Source of the DNA: Blastomussa wellsi
Taxonomy: Eukaryota > Cnidaria > Anthozoa > Scleractinia > Plerogyridae
Assembly (NCBI GenBank): GCA_947652115.1
Contig: OX393568.1
Location: forward strand, 913,353 to 977,352
DNA: 64,000 bases
Direction: 5' to 3'
The notes beneath the pieces were generated by a model. It ran no database searches, was not told the DNA's origin, and was given only the letters and a program-made list of their open reading frames with translations. The stretch's first letter is position 1. Every line of letters starts with the position of its first letter. Below are positions 24,001-37,200 of this stretch, piece after piece. The position numbers were made by a program, and so were the translations under genes.

Positions 24001-27000
24001 CCATTTCTTTTTTTTTATTAATATTTATATGTGTTCATTCTTTCAGTTGTGGTATACAGTGGGCAAGGAATGTACAGGAATAATAAAAAGTAATAATTAG
24101 AGATGGTCTTAAGAAGTTAAAGATCTAGCAGGCATCTCACCACATACTGGAAGCAATAGACCTTCTTTTAAAAGTAGTTTGCCTCGAAATTCAACTCACC
24201 TTTTGTGTCGTACTGCCCTGTAACCTTAAGCTGTTGGTTTGGGTCAGCTCCGGGGGTGATGTCTTCCTCGCAGTTATCTGGTTTTGAGGCCTCAGAGCTT
24301 TTAACGAAATCCGCCGTGATTGAAGGTTGTTCAATTGCCATAAAGATATCCGAAATCAGAGCTATGCTGCACTTCTCTATTGGAACTTGCAACGTTGGCA
24401 TCAATCCACCGGGGAGTCGAGTGGGATAGAGAGGTAAAAAGTTGTCAGAAAACAGCACAGGTTTACCACCAACTGCGTTTAAGAGGTTTGCAGCAAGGGC
24501 CAAGTGCAACATTTCTTGGATAAGAATCTGTCTAAAGATAGCTTGCACCTCTTTGTTGTAATTCTCTTTTATCGTGGCCAGCGCTGTAAGATATGGCGGT
24601 ATTGTGGCGTGTTCTATTTCTAAAGCTGTTTGAAGGTGCTGGCGTAACAGATCAAGTGTAAAATCCTTCACCTCTTCACCAGGGCAAGGATGGTTTAACC
24701 ATTTCAAGATCATGTCACGTTTATCTTTCGATAAGTCGCGAGTTACCGGCATGTGATTGGGATGGTAGTTTGGAAGACGCATCGTCATGCTGATGTGGAA
24801 AATGTGTTTCATAACCTCATGGTAGTTCCCAAGGTCGACGTAATTCAGCGTCATAATAGGATATAAGTTAGCATATGTTTTAAAAATGGGATACACATCG
24901 TCATTCCAGGTTGGAGGATCTTGGTAATAAAACCTGTCGAAAACTCGAATAATAAAATACGAGTTAAGAAGGTACAAGAAATTGCTTCCATCACAAGTTT
25001 GCTTTGGCTTGATAGGATTACTCTCTGTCCAATAAACATACGGATACAACTGACCATCTATGAATTTCCTTGCTTTCAATGGATCAGGAGCCTTAAATAT
25101 TTTGGTGGCCAATCCGAATTGGTTCGTAACAAGGTCCTGAGCGGAGAAAGGAAGTGGCTCTGTTCCAATTGGAGGTCCACCATATTCGTAAAATATTTTA
25201 GGGCACACAAACGGTGTAATATGGATTACAGTTCCGGCAGATGGTCGACCAAATTTTGTCGCCAGAAAAGATATTTCCACGTTCTCTCCTGGTTCTGCCC
25301 TTAAAACCCAGGGTGTAAAAGGATGGACTTGAATGCCATCATTGGCCTCAGAGAACAGAATCCTCTTACACTGCACTGCGGGCCATGTTCCTTCGACCTG
25401 TGGAAAAAAACATAATTTGTTAACATTGTATTTACCAGTGTTATCGGTTCTAGGCGGAATGTTTTGGTTATTTTTGTTTTTAGTATGACTTTTTCCTTTG
25501 TCCACACGGTACACCATAACAACTAAAAAATAGGTCAAATATTTATTTCCTGAAGACAAGCTGTCCAAGAAAAGGAACAACCCGCGTGCCGTGTACTCAT
25601 TTGGGTTCCTTTTCGCAATTGGATATCTTCCTTATTCAGCTTAAACAAGTGCCAATTGAAGCTTTTCCTCAATTTTTGTCATTGAAATCGACGTTATAAC
25701 AAAAGCTGCACTTTTTCCAAATTTAGTCCTCAAATGACACATTCTCCATTTGCAACAGAAAGGCTATTCTCACCTCCGCGATGACAAGGGGTGTATTCTC
25801 AAGTCTTTCTATTTCTTCGTCGGATAAAACCCCAATTGGTGGAAAAGACTGCACACCCGCCGCGTTTCTGTACCAGTTCTCAATGCGGTAGAGAACAACG
25901 CCAAGAGTTAGCAGATCATCTGTGCAGGAGACTGGTTTGCTGTCATTTGCCATTCGTCTTGGTACCGCCACGAGAAGCTGATCTATAAAAGACACATTAT
26001 GACTTCCATTTTTCACGATTGGCAGGCTGTTCCCAAGATCAACAATCAACTTCTTGTCTTTCTTGTTTAACACGAATGGTGCATCTTGGAGACCTTCATA
26101 TTGAGCTTTCAGGATTCTTTCACCAGGAGTAAATGGCGAGGATTGAAGCCCAGCCAGGCCAATCGTACCTGTTATTTTCAACGAAAGATTAAATAAAAAT
26201 AAGTCCTAACTGAAATATCTATAAGCTCCATTTCTCCCTTCGGTGACTAATTTGTATTCACTGAAACCAGAAACCTTTTCACGACTCTCGATCTGACATC
26301 CAATTTGCCAGCACTGATTCATTAGCGGAAAGCTTCATTTTTTATCTTTGTTTCTGTTATATTTATCACTTCCCGGATCTACTACAAAATTTTAACTTTA
26401 ACAATCAAACCATCGTCAAGTCATGGGCGCGAACCAAAGTATATATGGTGAGTATAAACGATCATAAACCTAAAAATCCCCCATGCAGGCTAGGATTAAT
26501 TACCTGTTATTCGTCCCCAGCCAAAATATGGTTCTTGTGTTAATTCATTGAATGAATCCATATTGAATCGAATAGACAGCTTTCCGCTGGTGCTCATTGC
26601 CTTTTGATTTAACTCCTTCAAGATCCTGGAGCGTTCTGTACTGGTCTTATTCCAGACGATGTTTGTCAGCTGTGACTGCCCTGCTGCTGCCTGCTCTGCA
26701 TCACCACTCGACGAATTCGCTGTCTTCACCCAACGATACTGGAATGGGGCAGGTTGAAAATCTGCTGAAAAAAACTCTCCCACGAGAATTCTCCATCCCC
26801 AGACTTCTGAAAACTTGTGGGCTTGTGGATCCAGGTCAACAAGTTTCGCTGGCACTCTAGTTCCCCCTCCTGTATAAGCGGATAAACCAATTCATTTAGT
26901 GGCATATAGAAGCGTTTTCTAGGTGCCCAGTCTCTATTACCAGAATTGAATATTGCGTACCTATGTCGTAAATTTGGAGCAACGAGAACGTTCCCGATTG

Positions 27001-29699
27001 ATTCTCAAACATACCATTTTATAACGCTTATGACTTTGACTTTGTTGTGCATTGCAGAAGTAGGATCTCACTATTCTCCATCAGCAGCATCGCGCACAAC
27101 TATTGCAATGTGAATGGCCTATCGAATCTCTAACAGGACCAAAGACCACGAACTATATATTTTTCTTATTTCGACTTTTCCTCTCACTTATGTAGTAATT
27201 TTCGTAATTGCATTCAATCCTGGACATATCTCTTTCCTCTCTGAGAGAAAGGACTTAAATGGCCGCCGTATACTTTTATTAGCTATCTGTTGAAGCTACC
27301 ATGCTAAAATTAGAATTTTAATTGTTTATGCAGTATATATACTCAGCTCCTGTAAACATTAAACTGACTTAAAACAAGAGCATTGTCACGCTATTGTAAG
27401 CTAAAAACTGTCCATGAATTGATGGGAAACTAGACGTTTTATATATTGCCAAAGACAACAGTACTGCATTGAAAATATTATTCTTGTCGTATATTCAGTC
27501 ACGGATGGAAATGATCGAAACTTGACAAAATGTTCCAATTTTTTTCAAGTTTTCACGCTAAAGAATGAAAACTGATGATAACCAAAAAGCATTATGGTTC
27601 GCTCTCCATGCTAAAATTTCATTCGAATTCTTCTTCATAATTCTGCAGGGGTATTTTGTGCATGATAAAACAAAAACAAAAACAAAACAATGCTCGATTT
27701 TAGCAGTTAAAATAGCAAAATACCCCTGACAATAGCCTGTTTAGTTACCTGTTATACCAGCTCCACAAAGTGGTTCTTCAGGAAGATTTCCGACGCACTG
27801 ATAGTTAGAATAACAAACATGGGTCACTTCAGCTTCTACCGTCCACTCCCCACTCCCCATTGGATTCCAGTTGTCAAAACTTGGTTGTATCTGACTTTGA
27901 GCGAAGTTTTCCGGGTTGAATAGATTCGGGAAATTGTTCAATGTGGCTGTATCCGCGCGAAATCTCCCAGCAAAATGAAAATGAGGATAGTGTAGGTACG
28001 TTAAGTGATCTAAGAAAAGAAAAAAGATATGTAAAAACTTAACAGAGAGAGCAGAACATTGAACGAACAATTATAACATGACTGAAAAAGTTAAAATCTG
28101 ATAAAATATGCATGGGCAACAATCCATAAGATCTAAATTCTAAATCATGCTGCTTGTTTGCGGGGAATTATTATTATTAGTTAGAAATTGTCCATACGAT
28201 TAATTGTTCTCCACATCATGATCAGAGATAGCAAGAACCCGGTGGGGGGGGGGGGGGAGGTTTACTCTCTCATATGGGCTATAAGGGGACGTGCCCCTGG
28301 ATAGGGTATGGTATTTGACCTCTCAGTCCTGAACAGACTCGTCCTAAACAGGGTATGGATATCAAGGCGTTGTCCTAGACAGACCTAGACAGGGTATGGC
28401 CGTTTCAAGACTTTCGTCGAATTTTAAGAAATCCGAAATCAGAAACGTTCATCAGTAGTTATTTAGCCGATCATCATTCAACATTAGATCATTTTCAGGA
28501 CTAGATATTAGCGCTGTAGTATACGTTTTCCTGGGGTCCCAAACAGGGTATATGTTTGAGGTTATTTTGGTGACATCAGTGGTGAGAGTTTCAGAAAAAA
28601 ATCAATGAAAATGATAATTTCAAGCCTCCCAAGTTTCCAAGTCACGCAAGTCTTTTAGTGATGGCTCTTGTTCTACACAGGATGTGAGCTGGTCTCTGTA
28701 ATCTGACTCCTCCATCAAACGTAAGCAAACCACGACGGCAACGTCAACGAGAACGTCGCTACACAAAAGATTTAATGAGCAGTACAATAGCTCTGCACGT
28801 GCGTTATAATTCTTTGTACATTTCTTTGCCGTCCTCTGCAAAACAACAACGTGAAATGACCAATTTCTGAGTACTTTGGAGAACGTGAACCTCGACGGCT
28901 AAATTTTAGGTTTTCTGTTTGAAAATAAACGCCGTCCTTATATTTTCTACAAGAGCTATGTTTGAAAGCGATAGATGCACCAAATACATCAAGACAATTG
29001 CGAAATTCGTGCGTAAAATACAAATTCATTTTTAAGCAGGCGTCGTCCTAGCCGTCGCCTTAGTCAATGCTTAAGCTCCCTTCCAGACGGCTTCTTGACA
29101 GCAGCACTTGAAAGTATTTTCCGCTTTGCCATTGTCACTTTATCTTTCCGCCAATCCTGCACTACTGTTTTCTGTGTGGTGGTTGCTTGTGGAAGCAAAG
29201 TTCATTGAACATATTTTGAAGGGTGTGATTTCCGAATATTACAACAAAAGAACCCAAATGAAACTCCAATAACTAAATATTTTGACCTTGTTAAATGAAA
29301 CAATTATATTTCATTTTGCGACGTACACTAGATCTCTCATTGTGAAACAAGTAATACAGTTGCAATAACCAATGTGGATAGTTGCATTTAATTTATACTA
29401 GGGATGGGATGAAAACAGGAAGACTTTAAGATTTTTTCCTGTTTCGCTGTGAGATGCACGAGAAATCTTTCCCGGGGTCCAAGTATACATAAAACTTAGT
29501 TATTTTTATTAATTCTCCACTGATTTTACCTGTGGCTGATGAGGATTGCCATCGCAAATTCTTAAACAGATTTTCATACGACGTATCTACATGCTCGCTT
29601 GAACGCAAATTTGTTCTAAGTGTTCAGAAACTTACCATCAGTATCCGTTCCACCACAGAAATGTAGCGATATGGGCAGAAACATAAGAAGAAGCAACAT
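21091..29699 (-). CDS. Secreted VioB/RebD-like (iminophenyl-pyruvate dimer synthase family) protein, at least 8 exons
   Basis: Exons, 5' to 3': 29699-29636, 28009-27749, 26869-26504, 26168-25774, 25397-24200, 23925-23863, 22381 (or 22374)-21968, 21423-21091; about 1030 aa, close to bacterial VioB (998). Exon 1 encodes a signal peptide (MLLLLMFLPISLHFCGG). Residues 24-45 match the VioB N-terminus (LHYPHFHFAGRFRAD, then TLNN), followed by EVTHVCYSNY and PYFGWGRITG. Exon 5 holds the ferritin-like domain: LEIEHATIPPYLTAL and QEMLHLALAANLLNAVGG, with Glu/His pairs at 621-625 and 657/660 as probable metal ligands. The last exon carries the family's C-terminal segment ending AGPTFEFIPD. VioB and RebD couple tryptophan-derived imines; whether an animal secreted homologue does this is unknown. 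The junction between exons 6 and 7 is out of phase with the first acceptor (22381), so the AG acceptor 7 bases downstream (exon from 22374) or a missed small exon is needed. Confidence 0.85.
22551..22720. mobile_element. CTGCCAATTTTAAATT palindromic MITE, copy 1
   Basis: Arms TTTTAAATTATTTTGT and ACAAAATAATTTAAAA face each other, with inner arms CATTTAAATTAGC and GCTAATTTAAATG. It is the diverged relative of the element at 51572-51754. It lies upstream of exon 7 of the VioB-like gene, inside the intron. Confidence 0.65.
23398..23440 (+). repeat. Poly-T then poly-G run
   Basis: Mononucleotide runs in an intron of the VioB-like gene. Other G or C runs lie near 2751, 23259, 28243, 62211 and 62566; lengths of such runs are often unreliable in assemblies. 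Confidence 0.7.
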
Positions 29700-31203
29700 C
29701 TTTGAATTATGAAGCAAGCAACTCTTGCAAACGAGTTTAACAACTCGGACGAGCAAACGAACTTAACAACGGGGTTCTGATCTGTTTCTAATCTGGAGAA
29801 CACGGCAAGCGTTTCGCTCCAAGTGAATTAATCAGTGCTAATTACTATTCCAAGAGTGAGAAGTTTACGCCTGACTTCCACGCACCGTTTTGGACCGAGG
29901 TCCGATATGAACTGTCAGTGATCCTGTTTGATTATTCATAAAGTATTTTAATATTCAAATAACCAGTTATCCTTCTTCCTTTGAATTGCTTTCGTTGATT
30001 CGATCCCTGGAGGTCTTGCTTAGCTGTATTAAATTCTGTTTCTTTAGTGCAATATAATGTTTTGCTTAAAAACCTGGAATCCGGACAGTACGTGGCTCGG
30101 CACGAGCCACGAGTTGTCCCGGGTAGGCGAGCAATATTTATTTATTTGTCATCTATTTTCAATGCGTGAATCGCGCGCAGGATCATTCGGGACATTGCTC
30201 GATCCAACACTCAAATTTATGACCAGCAATGGAGCAATCTGATTGGTTGATTACAGTCAAACCAAGTGAAGCGTACCCCCCTAGAGTACATTAATGAATT
30301 GATTATTGGAAAATTGAACCTGTTATTGCATTCGGTTTGAAAAGACGAGCCTCAATGTTCAAATCAAAGTCGAGTTTTGATTGGACTAGGCGAACAAGAG
30401 ATGCTCCTTACATGCAATTATTGTTTCCTTTTCAAAATGGCGGCGAGGAACAAACTTGCATGGTCGAACTCACGAGCTTGGGAAACCTCTCAGACAAATT
30501 CAGATGGGAAATTCGTGACTCAGTTGCAAGTGACAGCGTGTAATGTTAGGAAGACAACTGGCGATTTTCAACGGTACGTACGGAACCTTGAATAATTTTT
30601 TCCATGGCAGAAGTGAGCCATGTAAAAATAGTCACGAAAAACGTGTAAGAGCTTTGCCAGAAAACTCTTTTCTTCCCACCATTTACACGAATAAGAATTT
30701 CTGCACGTTCTGCGAGAGACAATAGCCAAGGAAAGCTCTCGCCTAGTCCAAACAAAAATCATCTTTGGAGTTGAGCATTGATCCGCCCCTTTTCAAACCG
30801 AATGCAACATTGAAACGAATAATGGGTTCAATTTCCCAATAATAAATTCAGTAATGTACTCTAGGGGGGTACGCTTCACTTGGTTCAACTGTAACCGTAG
30901 TTCGATGCAGAATAATCCCCAAACAATAATAAGGTAATGCGAAAAATATATTATTAGATCGAAAAGGTTTACATGAAAACAGGAGCAAATTGGACCAGTG
31001 GTTTCACCGACGCATTATTACATGTTCCTTCCCACCCCTCCCTCACGAACGTTCAATGTATTTACCGCGCGAAAATTGGGACCGATATTATATGCCGCCT
31101 GACTCTTTTCATCAATACGTGTATCATTGGAAGTGGAGAAGAGGCTGATTTGGGATAAAAAAACGCAGGATTTCAGGGATAGCTGAGAATTTGCAACATT
31201 TAA
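29700..31203. other. Divergent intergenic region between VioB-like gene and malate synthase
   Basis: Holds upstream regions for two divergent genes. About 640 bases of it is a long-terminal-inverted-repeat element (separate entry), so usable promoter DNA lies on either side of that insertion. Confidence 0.5.
30251..30894. mobile_element. 644 bp element with long terminal inverted repeats
   Basis: The left end (TTACAGTCAAACCAAGTG, then AAGCGTACCCCCCTAGAGTA) is mirrored by the right end over about 100 bases with small gaps, including TTGCATTCGGTTTGAAAA. The interior has only short frames with no recognised family, so it is a non-autonomous element. Confidence 0.7.
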
Positions 31204-34200
31204 ATGGCATCAAACAAGCGACTTTCGGCAGTTTCAGGTCATCTACGCCCAAGCTTATCAAACGGGGAGAAATATCGACAGTATCTTGTGGACAATTTAC
31301 GAAAGGTAAAAGGTGGCCAGGCTCGTGCCGCATTTTTGCCCAGTAGAGCAATGTTCTTTACGACAAATAAAATTGCGTGACTTAGTAGCGGCAGATTGAA
31401 GATTTTAAAAGAAGGAAAAAGTATCGCGGAAATTTCCCTTAATATTCATTATGGAACGTCGGCCGATTCCGTGAAATCTGAACTTATCCCAACGTAAACT
31501 GACGGACGATTCTGAGAAAAGCCTGCGAAATGTTCGGAGTACATGTCCTTCTTGGAAGTATAAGACTGTTGCATTGATTATTTCATTGGAGATTTTGAAT
31601 CCTGGTGTTTTGAGTACAAATTGAAAGCGTTTTATTTTGTGCATCGATATGAGACAGTATCTGTAGGAGTCAACAACCTTCACTCAAGCTTTTGTGTTTG
31701 AGAAACAAAAGTGCTGAAAATTCCTCTAGCACATGGTTCCATCTTGACCTTCAGAGATTTTAAATGACACTCTAATAAAGTCATTGTTACTCTTTCTCAT
31801 TTAATGTGTTATCTTATTTTTTTTCCTTATTTCCTGTAGCATGGAGTTAATGATTGTGAGTTATCTGGTCCACCATTGTGTTTTGAAGTTGAATATCAGA
31901 CTATTCTTACCCCAGAGGCACTATCCTTTGTTGTGGATTTAGTGAGGCAGTTTGACAAGGATGTGGAACAGGTATGTAAAGCCTTACTCATCGCTGCCAG
32001 AGTTTAACTCCAGTTTCTGACGCATGAGGTGGCTTGGACTAATGTTAGTCTATCGCAACTCACTCCCCAGCATTCTGTCAGGTTGTCTCCATAACATTGG
32101 CGGTACTTGTTTATACTAGGTGAGAAATGTGAGAGTAAAGAGTGTTACATCCCACCCAATGTGCAACTAGTCTGACTTCAGAAGCAGATCTACTTCTAAT
32201 CATTAATTCCTGTACATGTTTTCCCATGTACAGATCCTAAGATGTCGAACCATAAGGAAACTTAATCTAAATGCCTCTGGTGAACTGCCATTCTTCCAAC
32301 CACAAAGTGCAGAAGTCCAGGACAAAACCTGGAAGGTGTCACCTGTCCCATCCAGACTGCACTGCAGAGCAGTAGATCTTGGGGATATCTCCCCTGCTAA
32401 TACAGAACTCTTTATGAAGGCACTAAATTCACAAGCTTGTGGTATACAGGTATATAACATATGTCGTGTCTATGTACATGTGATGGGTGTTAAAGGTCAA
32501 AATAAAAAAGGCGTCTCCTTTGCATGGTCAGACACGGGTGACATAAAATAGTAGAAGATAACAAAAGATAACAAACAGCGCTGACCAAAATAAAATTGCT
32601 CACAATTAAAAGGTAATGGTTAAGCAATCATATGTTTTCTTGTTTATATTCAGAACACCATAGCAAATGACCTTGAACTTTCTTGCACCCTTCAGATCAG
32701 TCAATTCAGTCCATCATGTATAACTACTGTGTTGCTGCCTTAGAACATAACTATGACCCAATGGACCCACGATCCTGCAAAACCATCTGTCCGTCATACT
32801 ACATGTCGTGTAATGCATCTGTCAATCTTCGTTGCTGCTTTTAAATGTTATATGTAGCCCTGCTATACTTTTACATATTTTAATAACTGCGACCACTGTA
32901 ACTGGCATCCCTCCCTTCATGTAATTAAGCACTTGTTACTGCCTTGTTTCTGTTTACCGGTATATTAATTAACTAACTTTCTTTAATTTTTAAACTAGAT
33001 GAAGCTAATAAAATAAAATAAAATAAAAAATAAAGTATTTCCAGCTACAAAATCACTTGAGTGGAAAGCACATGTACATTTTCTGTCTCTTGGAAACAAA
33101 TTTGTCAAATTAGATAAATGATGGAGGGAGGTAGTGGTGTTGTTAAATTTCTTAAATTTCTTTCAGACTGATTTTGATGATGGCCATTGTCCTTCCTGGT
33201 CGAATCAGTTACGAGGACTTTACAACATCTACCAGTTTGTACGTGGAAATATGAGAGGTCCAGTGGATTGTTTTTTAAAAATTAAGAGACTTAGTTTCTT
33301 TCTACTGTGTCCTTTCAATAAGACACAAAGCTAAATTCCAGTAAGCATATAATTGTGTTAACAATGGAGTGATATATTGGCGCAGTCTAGCTGGTTCTCT
33401 ATAATAGCTCAATTGCTATGGGCATATGATGTTTACGAAGTAACTTGTACTTTAGCTTAACTGCAAATCTCTGTTGTTTTCAACAATTAACAGGAGTTCC
33501 AGCAATGTCTGATGCTCCAGTAATGATGTTCCGACCCAGAGCCTGGAACATGTTGGAATTCAATATGATGGTTAGAACGATTAATCTACAGAAACTGTTA
33601 TTAATAGTATGTGCATTGTACATGTAATGCATGCACAATAATGTTGCACTTGTAAAGGGGGTGGGAGAGGGGGGTACTCTAGATGATCTGAAAAAGGTGT
33701 TCCCTGTCTATCCCCGCCCATCCCACTCTCCGCTGATCACCTGATTGAGGCTCGTATGACCAATATATTCTTTATAGGTTGGAGGAAGAGTTGTTCCTGG
33801 TCCATTGTTTGACTTTGGTCTTCACATGTTCCATAACAGCAAGCTAATGATGAAAGAAGGAAATGGTCCTTTCTTTTATTTGCCTAAGGTAATAAGTAAC
33901 ATTCTGAGGTGCACAATGTTTTGCCAGGCTTTGCACCTTTTACATTTTGTGTTGTTTGTTGTAGCTTGAAGGATCTAATGAGGTCAGGCTGTGGAATGAG
34001 ATCTTTATCTGGACTCAACAAATGGTAATATTGGCGTTTTTTTAAAACACTCTTTACCAGCATCACACGGTTTATATTTGAAGAACAAGTTTCAGATGGT
34101 GACGTCATGACCTTGCATCCATTATATCACACTGTCTAGCAATCGTATTGCAGTCCAAACAGATGATGGTTGCAAGTAATCGGCTGAAACATGTTTTTTT

Positions 34201-37200
34201 TTAGTTTAGCAAGTGCATAATTGTTTCCATTTTTGAATTTTTTTTCTGGTACTTTGTAAATGCTAAAACATGATATAAATAATGTTTGTTTAAAGTAGTT
34301 AATCTCAGATCAATAATTTTGATTATTTCTTGATATTTCAGCTTGGTTTACCTCAGGGAACCATCAAGGCTAGTGTTCTGATAGAAAGTATCTTCTGTTC
34401 GTTTGAACTTGATCAAATCCTGTACGAACTGCGGCAACACTCTGCTGGGCTGAACTGTGGCATGTGGGACTACTCGGCTTCACTAGTGAGCAACTTTGGT
34501 AGGTAGTCAAATGATTGAAACTACGATAAATGAATGTGTGAATCATAAACAGCAACACAGTCTGCGCTACTGTTTCTCACAGTCATGCTGCTGTCAATGT
34601 TGCTGATCTTGCAGGATGCGAGTCATTTCTGAACCTAGTAAAATTGCCAGATAAGTGGCCAGATATAGATCACTAAGAGTTCTCTGCAACCTAGTTGGTT
34701 AGAGCATCCAGCCGTTATCTGGGAGGGTTTGAATCCTTTCGTAGTTTTCACTCATTGGCCTCAGTTATTGTCATGTACCCCCACCCCCTCCCCCCGGGGG
34801 TATAGACCAGTACGTTGTGAAAACGACAAAAAATTACTTATTTAATTTTCATAATAGGACACCGGCCAGATTTCATTTTGCCCGATCGTAAGAAGTATGT
34901 ATCAATGGAAAAACAATACCTCAAGAACTATATGGACCTGGTTATTAAGGTAATTAAACAAAATTAAGATAGATTTGAGTACACATAGTGGCTATTAAAA
35001 CCTTTTTTCTGTGTGTAAGGGCGTGGAAGAATCATACATCGTTGGGTGCTCATCATTGCTCATGTTGTCCGTCTTTGTTGAGCAATTGAGGGAGAAACAA
35101 AACATCAGTTCTGTTTTCGCAGCGCAAACTTAGAAGGAACATTTTCAGGCATACACTGTTTCTGAAAGAATAAAATCAGAAACATTTTGTGTGTCTCGCA
35201 CACAAATTCTTCGTCCGCAACAAACGTTGCACACGCGACAAACTCGCAAGGAAACATTTGTGTCCGCAATAATGTGTCGTCGTTTACCACGGCCGTTTAT
35301 ATGACATATGTAACGGAGCGTTTTCCAATTCAGTGATTTCATGTGCTACATTAGTTATCAGCGTTCACCACAAACTGAATACTATAACGTTTTATGAAGA
35401 AATTTTATGACTCGAAGCTAGTCAGCAGAACGTTTCACGAAGAAACACTCACTTCGCGTTTCATTTCCAAAATATCCGAATTTTTGTAATGCTTGAAAAC
35501 CCCCTTCTATTTACTTTTGAACCAAAAAAATATGCATCTCTCTTTCTTTGCATAACATGATGCAAATTCTGTCACGCACCCTTTTCCATTCTGATTCTGT
35601 TTCCTGTTGTTTAGACTTGTCACGCACGGGGTTGTCACGCCACTGGGGGGATGGCGCCAGTTGTGTTACCAAAGCATAATCCGCAGCTCCGAGAGCAAAT
35701 CACTGCTAATGTTTGCAGGTAACAGGAATAAATTCAACAATCAAAACCCTTTCATTGCTGGGCAAGGACGTATTTTTCGCTTTCATTTTATGGAGTTTTT
35801 ATATTTTTCAGAGCAAAGCTCAAGGAAATCAAGGCAGGAGCTGACGGATTTTTGGTTTTCGATCCAGATCTCGTCCAGCCTTTAATCCAGGCTAGTAGGT
35901 TTGATTTCACCCAGGCAATCAAGCCATAACCGAAGCGAGTAATTATTAATTGTTGTAGTTGTTTTCTTAACATCGTTAAGTCCTTCATTGTAGTTTTTTT
36001 TATTCTGATTTAGACCTGAAGTTCTAGTCTAGGAGAAAACGCGGTTACTGTAACGCGGTTTCCTTTCAAACTGACGAATGCGATTTACGCTTTATTTTCA
36101 GATGTGGCATTCAGAAGTTAATTTGAAGAACCAGCTTCATGTAAGCCGGTCTGATGTATTCGTCTCGAGAAAAGATCTGCTACAGCTTCCCCAAGTAAGA
36201 AAAACTACGTACCGCTTATATAAGCCACGTCACAATTAATCACCAAGCGGTTCTTTTCCGTCATCTGTTCTTGACAGATATCCTGCGAAAACGGCCGAAG
36301 TCTCGCAAAGCACCGTATAACGGCAACTTTTCTGGCTGTAAAATGCGCTTCATTGACAATTTGTTGAATAATAAAATAATGATCCTGCTTAATCTTGCGG
36401 AAAATCGTCTGATTTTAGCCAACTCGGCTTACGGCCTCGTCGGCTAAATATCAGGAGACATTCCGCGCGAATGCGCAGGGTAATTGTTAAGTGTTCAACT
36501 GAACTTGCTAATCTTTTTTATATAATATATTTTCAGGGTGGATTTACTTTACAAGGATTACAGAATAATATCACCGTAGGAATCATGTTCATAGATTCTT
36601 GGCTTAGAGGTGCACTGCAGTGTTTAGAGGAGTTATTGCTTAGCAACGCGCTGTGTCCTTCTCTTGGTGTAGCGGTTTGATCGCAAGAGTTCGCGTTCGT
36701 TGTATACCGTAACTTCAGACAAAAATATGTGGTATCCGCGATTATCCTTCGGAATCAAATTTTAACCTAAAACACATTCAGTCATGCAATTCAACTGGCT
36801 GAAAGAAAGGAATATCTTCTTCTCAAACTCATTAATAATTCATCACGTTAAAACAAAGATCTTAATTAGCATAGATTTTTACGATTTTATTTCTTCGTTC
36901 TCTCCGTAGTTTTAGTTTCGATTGAGAAGATACATCAAACACGCGAGACAGTGTTTCATCACATTTCCAAACATCTCGAAGTTCGTCATTTCGTAATTTC
37001 AGCTCTTTTCTCGGTGTTTGGAAATGTGATGAAACACAGTCTCTCGTGTTTGATATATTACTTCAAACCAGTAACGAAAAGTGAAAAACAATTCGGCATA
37101 AGAGTTATTTTTTTACAGTGATTCAAACGTTACAAATTTTAGTGGTTGTGTTTTCGCTCGTTAGCTAAGAGGGTGTTCTGCCGCTCATTGGAGCTCTAAA

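Noticed and set aside
30337..30725. Overlapping short frames between VioB-like gene and malate synthase
   Set aside because: Inside the 644 bp inverted-repeat element; no known transposase motif.
34675..34745. Possible tRNA gene
   Set aside because: A- and B-box-like words are present but no full cloverleaf can be drawn; more likely a SINE head in an intron.
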